DNA from: Daphnia pulex
Taxonomy: Eukaryota > Arthropoda > Branchiopoda > Diplostraca > Daphniidae
Length of the DNA: 64,000 bases
Reading direction: 5' to 3'
Assembly (NCBI RefSeq): GCF_021134715.1
Contig: NC_060023.1
Span: 5,580,001 to 5,644,000 of the forward strand
Position 1 is the stretch's first letter. Each line of letters begins with the position of its first letter. The position numbers and the translations under genes were made by a program. A model generated the notes under the pieces. The model made no database searches and was not told the DNA's origin. It was given only the letters and a program-made list of their open reading frames with translations. Shown here piece by piece: positions 60,840 to 64,000 of the stretch.

Positions 60840-62440
60840 ATTCATCTGGAAGTTGCTTGTTCTCAGAATTCATGGCACATGGGAAAGCCAATGCTATCGC
60901 TTTCCTGAGTGTCTCCTCTACCAAAGAAGGTCAATTAAAATTGTCTGGAATTAATGTTAGCGCGGTATGGTTTTAACATCTGTCACAGGATCCAGTTTCC
61001 ATTCATTCAATTTTCGAGAGGTGTAATTCGCAGCGTCGACAGTATGGACCGACAGTTACGGCCAGCATTTTCTTTTGTACCACTTCTTCCGACTGCAGAA
61101 TTTCTAAGATTCCGTAGATGTAGCACCAACTTGCTTAATTGTAAACTAATTAAATATACATGTTTAAATATACATGTAAATATATTAATTATATTTAGAT
61201 TGGTGCTATTGAGAAAACTTCTTCTGGAATACAATACAGAGATTTGTACCTGATTGATGGAATTTAATCAAATGAAGAATGCATCGAAAACTGGATTAGA
61301 TTTCCTTTACACAATGTACACATGAAATTGTGTTTGCAAATCCATTCAAAGAGTGTAAAACTGGTAAAAATAAATATTAATTTGTACGGCATTAACTAAT
61401 CAAAATAAAATGATTTAAAAGTTATTCAGATTAGCCATGTTCGAGTTCGTTCGGAAGAATATGACATTTTTCTGGAAAGTACAAGAATTACAGTGATCAC
61501 TATGGACCCAATTTATAAAACCAGTTAAAAATTGAAAAGATTTGCAACTATTTGCTACGAGGAATTATCTTTATATACAATCCCTGATGTAAAGCGTCGC
61601 AAGAAAGTCTAGTCCTCTGCATACGCAATATTTGTTTATGCGCACTTTATATATTTTAAGAAGGTAAAGATAGTAGCTCTCTCGCAGCTTAAATCATAAT
61701 TGTATTGCATATAGAAGATTCCCTTATTTAATGGCATTTAAATTTCTCTTTCGAATTCTTTTGTCCTCTTGAGGTAGCTCGCCATCTCAAGTGGGCATTC
61801 TCTCATGTTGGAATTGATCCGGCTATCCACGGAAACAAATATTCATCCCAGAATATAACCTAGCAATGTGAATTTCTTCTTCCGTGAAACCTTTTTTGGA
61901 AACCTTTCGTCATTGACTCACAGTGAAAATTCCGTTCCGTTCTTTATTGATGCCATCTTACGAATTTGTTATTACACTTTTTGTACACTAGAAAATTCCT
62001 TTATGCTACATTTCTCGACCCAAAATAAATCCTAAAAATTGTTATTACCATATTTCATTCTAAGAAGAGTTCGTTTAGAATTTTTCAGTTTAAATTTTAG
62101 CTTTATCTGATTTCACGATCAGCACTCTTAGATTTTACCTGTTTCAAAATAAATTTTGTCAAAATTGTACCGCATTTTAGCCAAGTTCCAGGCAGAAAAC
62201 ATTCTAGATAGTTTTAGTCTACGTGATTACTCTAATATTGCTAGATGAGTATGACAAATTAGTATGGATTGATTTTCTGAAGAAATTTTACTTTACTGGA
62301 ATTAAGAAAGCCTACTTATACAATTAGATTTTGTTTTCAGTCACATATTTAAAACTTTAAAAACTGTATGCTTTAAGAGTTTTACAGAAATGAGTCGGAA
62401 CACTTTCGTAGTACTGCTTTTCGGTAGAAATCAATGATAA

Positions 62441-63030
62441 CGTGATGACGGGACGGGACTCTTCGCCTATCCTTCCTTGTTATAGCTAGTCGGGTGGGGT
62501 ATTTTTATGAAAACATTAATGAAAAATATCATTAAATTCAGTTTCTTTCGCTGATTCCAACTATGGATATAAATCTTAGTGAAATAAACTAATCATTAAG
62601 ATATTATAAATTTACTTTCAGGAGTAGGGATAACACAAAAAGGTCAAAAAACCGGTTCCATCTAGCAACTAAACACTAAGCTCTTAAGAATATACGCTAC
62701 AAGGTAAAAGATAGTTAGGCAGCTATGTCAGAGGAATAGAGATAAGAGAGTGGTCTCTCTTTCTCTCGGTATGCATGCATGGACATCTGCTTGCAAACTA
62801 ACAAGAGCTTAGGAGGTTTGGTTCCTAGATGGCATCGGTGTTTTGCCCTATTGCAAATTTTCCGTTATGGAATAGGAAATATCTCTATAAAAAATAACTG
62901 TTAGGTATAGGAATATATGGTAATTCTATGGTAATTTTTAAATTCTGATTCTGATTCTCCCACAAAAAAAATACCTGGCTGACATAAAAACGCCGAAGAA
63001 TCCCGCCCTTAATTAGAGTAGTCCACGGTT
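62441..63030. mobile_element. MITE-like element, family copy 2
   Basis: The left end, with GACGGGACGGGACTCTTCGC and TTATAGCTAGTCGGGTGG, closely follows the left end of the element at 54564-55138. The right end at about 63020 (AGAGTAGTCCACGG) matches that element's right end. The two copies differ inside, so they are separate insertions of one non-autonomous family. Confidence 0.6.
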
Positions 63031-63348
63031 TACCCCTGCAGTGTCTTGTAGCATGGATGATTGAAAGCCAAAACCTTTGAATCAAAGCAACAAAATTTGA
63101 ATCTTAAGCCAAATTAAATTTAAAAAAATATTGTTGATCAAAATGTTTTACTTTTTTCCTATTTTGAATTATATAATCATAATTTCTGTTAATGCAAAGA
63201 TTAATTCACGCATGATTCAAATTGTTCCGAGTTGTTAATCGGAAACGCTGTCAGTACTGTTGATTCAGTTGCTTAAGAAAACTGTCCTGTGCTATTTATG
63301 CTTAAAGGCTTTATGATAAAAAACTAAAGAAAAGTTACTGATGCAGAG

Positions 63349-63597
63349 GATTTTTATGCAATATTTGAAAAATGTGGGTTACATATCCCTGATCACATAG
63401 AAGACAATGTGGGACACATTACTAGTCCATTGATAGAGAAACTAAACAAACTTGAAGATTCATCAGTTGCCAAAATAAATTTATCATGGGAAATTTTTCA
63501 GATGGTCCAACACACTAAAAGTAATTATGTTTCGCTCAACACAAATCACGATCATGTAAAGGCAGTTAAAATCAAGATTGTGTACAGCAAAGAATGA
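63349..63597 (+). other. possible terminal exon of an unrecognised gene
   Basis: After a TGCAG acceptor-like site the frame reads 'DFYAIFEKCGLHIPDHIEDN' and continues with ordinary protein composition for about 80 codons to a TGA at 63595-63597. No family is recognised, no upstream exon was found, and it could be a pseudogene fragment. Confidence 0.3.
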
Positions 63598-64000
63598 TAT
63601 TGGAAGATTCCCTTTTTTACTAGACATGTCATGGTAATTAGAAAAATAAATAAATTGCATTTGACTTATTGTATTACACTATTTAAATATTGCAAAAATT
63701 CCACAAAGCACTGAAGCAGGTTGCAGAAAAACCGCTCAAAATTACGTTAAAAAATGTCCATTGTTGGACTAGTTATTGCTTCGAATTTAATTATTACAAA
63801 CCTATTCACTCAGCATTTGAGGCAGAAAAACACAAAAAAAGGAAAAAATGCTGACTGATTCTAATTTCTTGTAAAACGTCTAGATCAGGAGTGTGAATGC
63901 AAAACAGATTTCTACGTTGGTATATGCTAGGAACTTGTTATAAACATTTGTGCCTAAGCTTGGTTATAATAGGGATGTGTCTTTTTTTAGGAAAAATTGT

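Larger units (their letters stand above)
59000..62440. other. unassigned region
   Basis: Besides the exon-like piece at 60457-60637 and the poly-T tract I see no supported gene. A TATAAATA box-like word occurs at 60155-60162 on the plus strand but no gene could be tied to it. Frames such as 59838-60242 are low-complexity. Confidence 0.35.

Overview
The window is animal nuclear DNA. It has many short spliced exons with GT-AG introns of about 60-70 bp, arthropod-type gene families (beaten-path Ig, arrestin, a decayed cuticle gene), many small inverted-repeat elements and AT-rich spacers. Compact introns and the gene set fit a branchiopod crustacean such as Daphnia; the genus is an inference. 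Because exons are short, I rebuilt each gene by joining exons at splice sites with reading phase kept. Every exon list below sums to a whole number of codons.

Layout: 2230-6734 (+) a beaten-path-like Ig protein. 6735-14298 shows no confident gene apart from two possible alternative Beat exons. 14299-15917 (-) a Golgi nucleotide-sugar transporter of the SLC35D/Fringe-connection type, next to 16655-18989 (-) a GT31 beta-1,3-galactosyltransferase-like enzyme; the two could serve the same Golgi glycosylation pathway. 22246-22920 (+) a class II Arf GTPase. 23549-24194 a fold-back transposon. 25100-26794 (+) selenophosphate synthetase with an in-frame TGA at the selenocysteine position and a candidate SECIS in the 3' UTR. 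It converges on 27165-27997 (-), an ER-type GPx7/8-like peroxidase ending in KDEL. 28644-30639 (-) an arrestin. 31555-31872 (+) a decayed cuticle-protein gene. 33324-34073 a second long inverted-repeat element.

The centrepiece is 34811-43767 (+): a three-exon gene for a protein of about 2900 residues. It combines a helical N-terminus, glycine-rich modules, an OTU-like domain that appears to lack its catalytic residues, and a full SecA-type ATPase motor, a fold normally found in bacterial and plastid protein export. Its two introns are spliced in phase, so it is part of the animal genome and not simple contamination.

44574-51430 (-) is a 22-exon adhesion GPCR of about 1464 residues with WSC, C-type-lectin, mucin, HormR, GAIN/GPS and seven-helix regions. 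52735-54207 (-) is TMEM164. From about 54.2 kb to the end the DNA is mostly nested inverted repeats, MITE-like elements, a Gypsy-type retroelement scrap and an ankyrin pseudogene, with only weak hints of genes.
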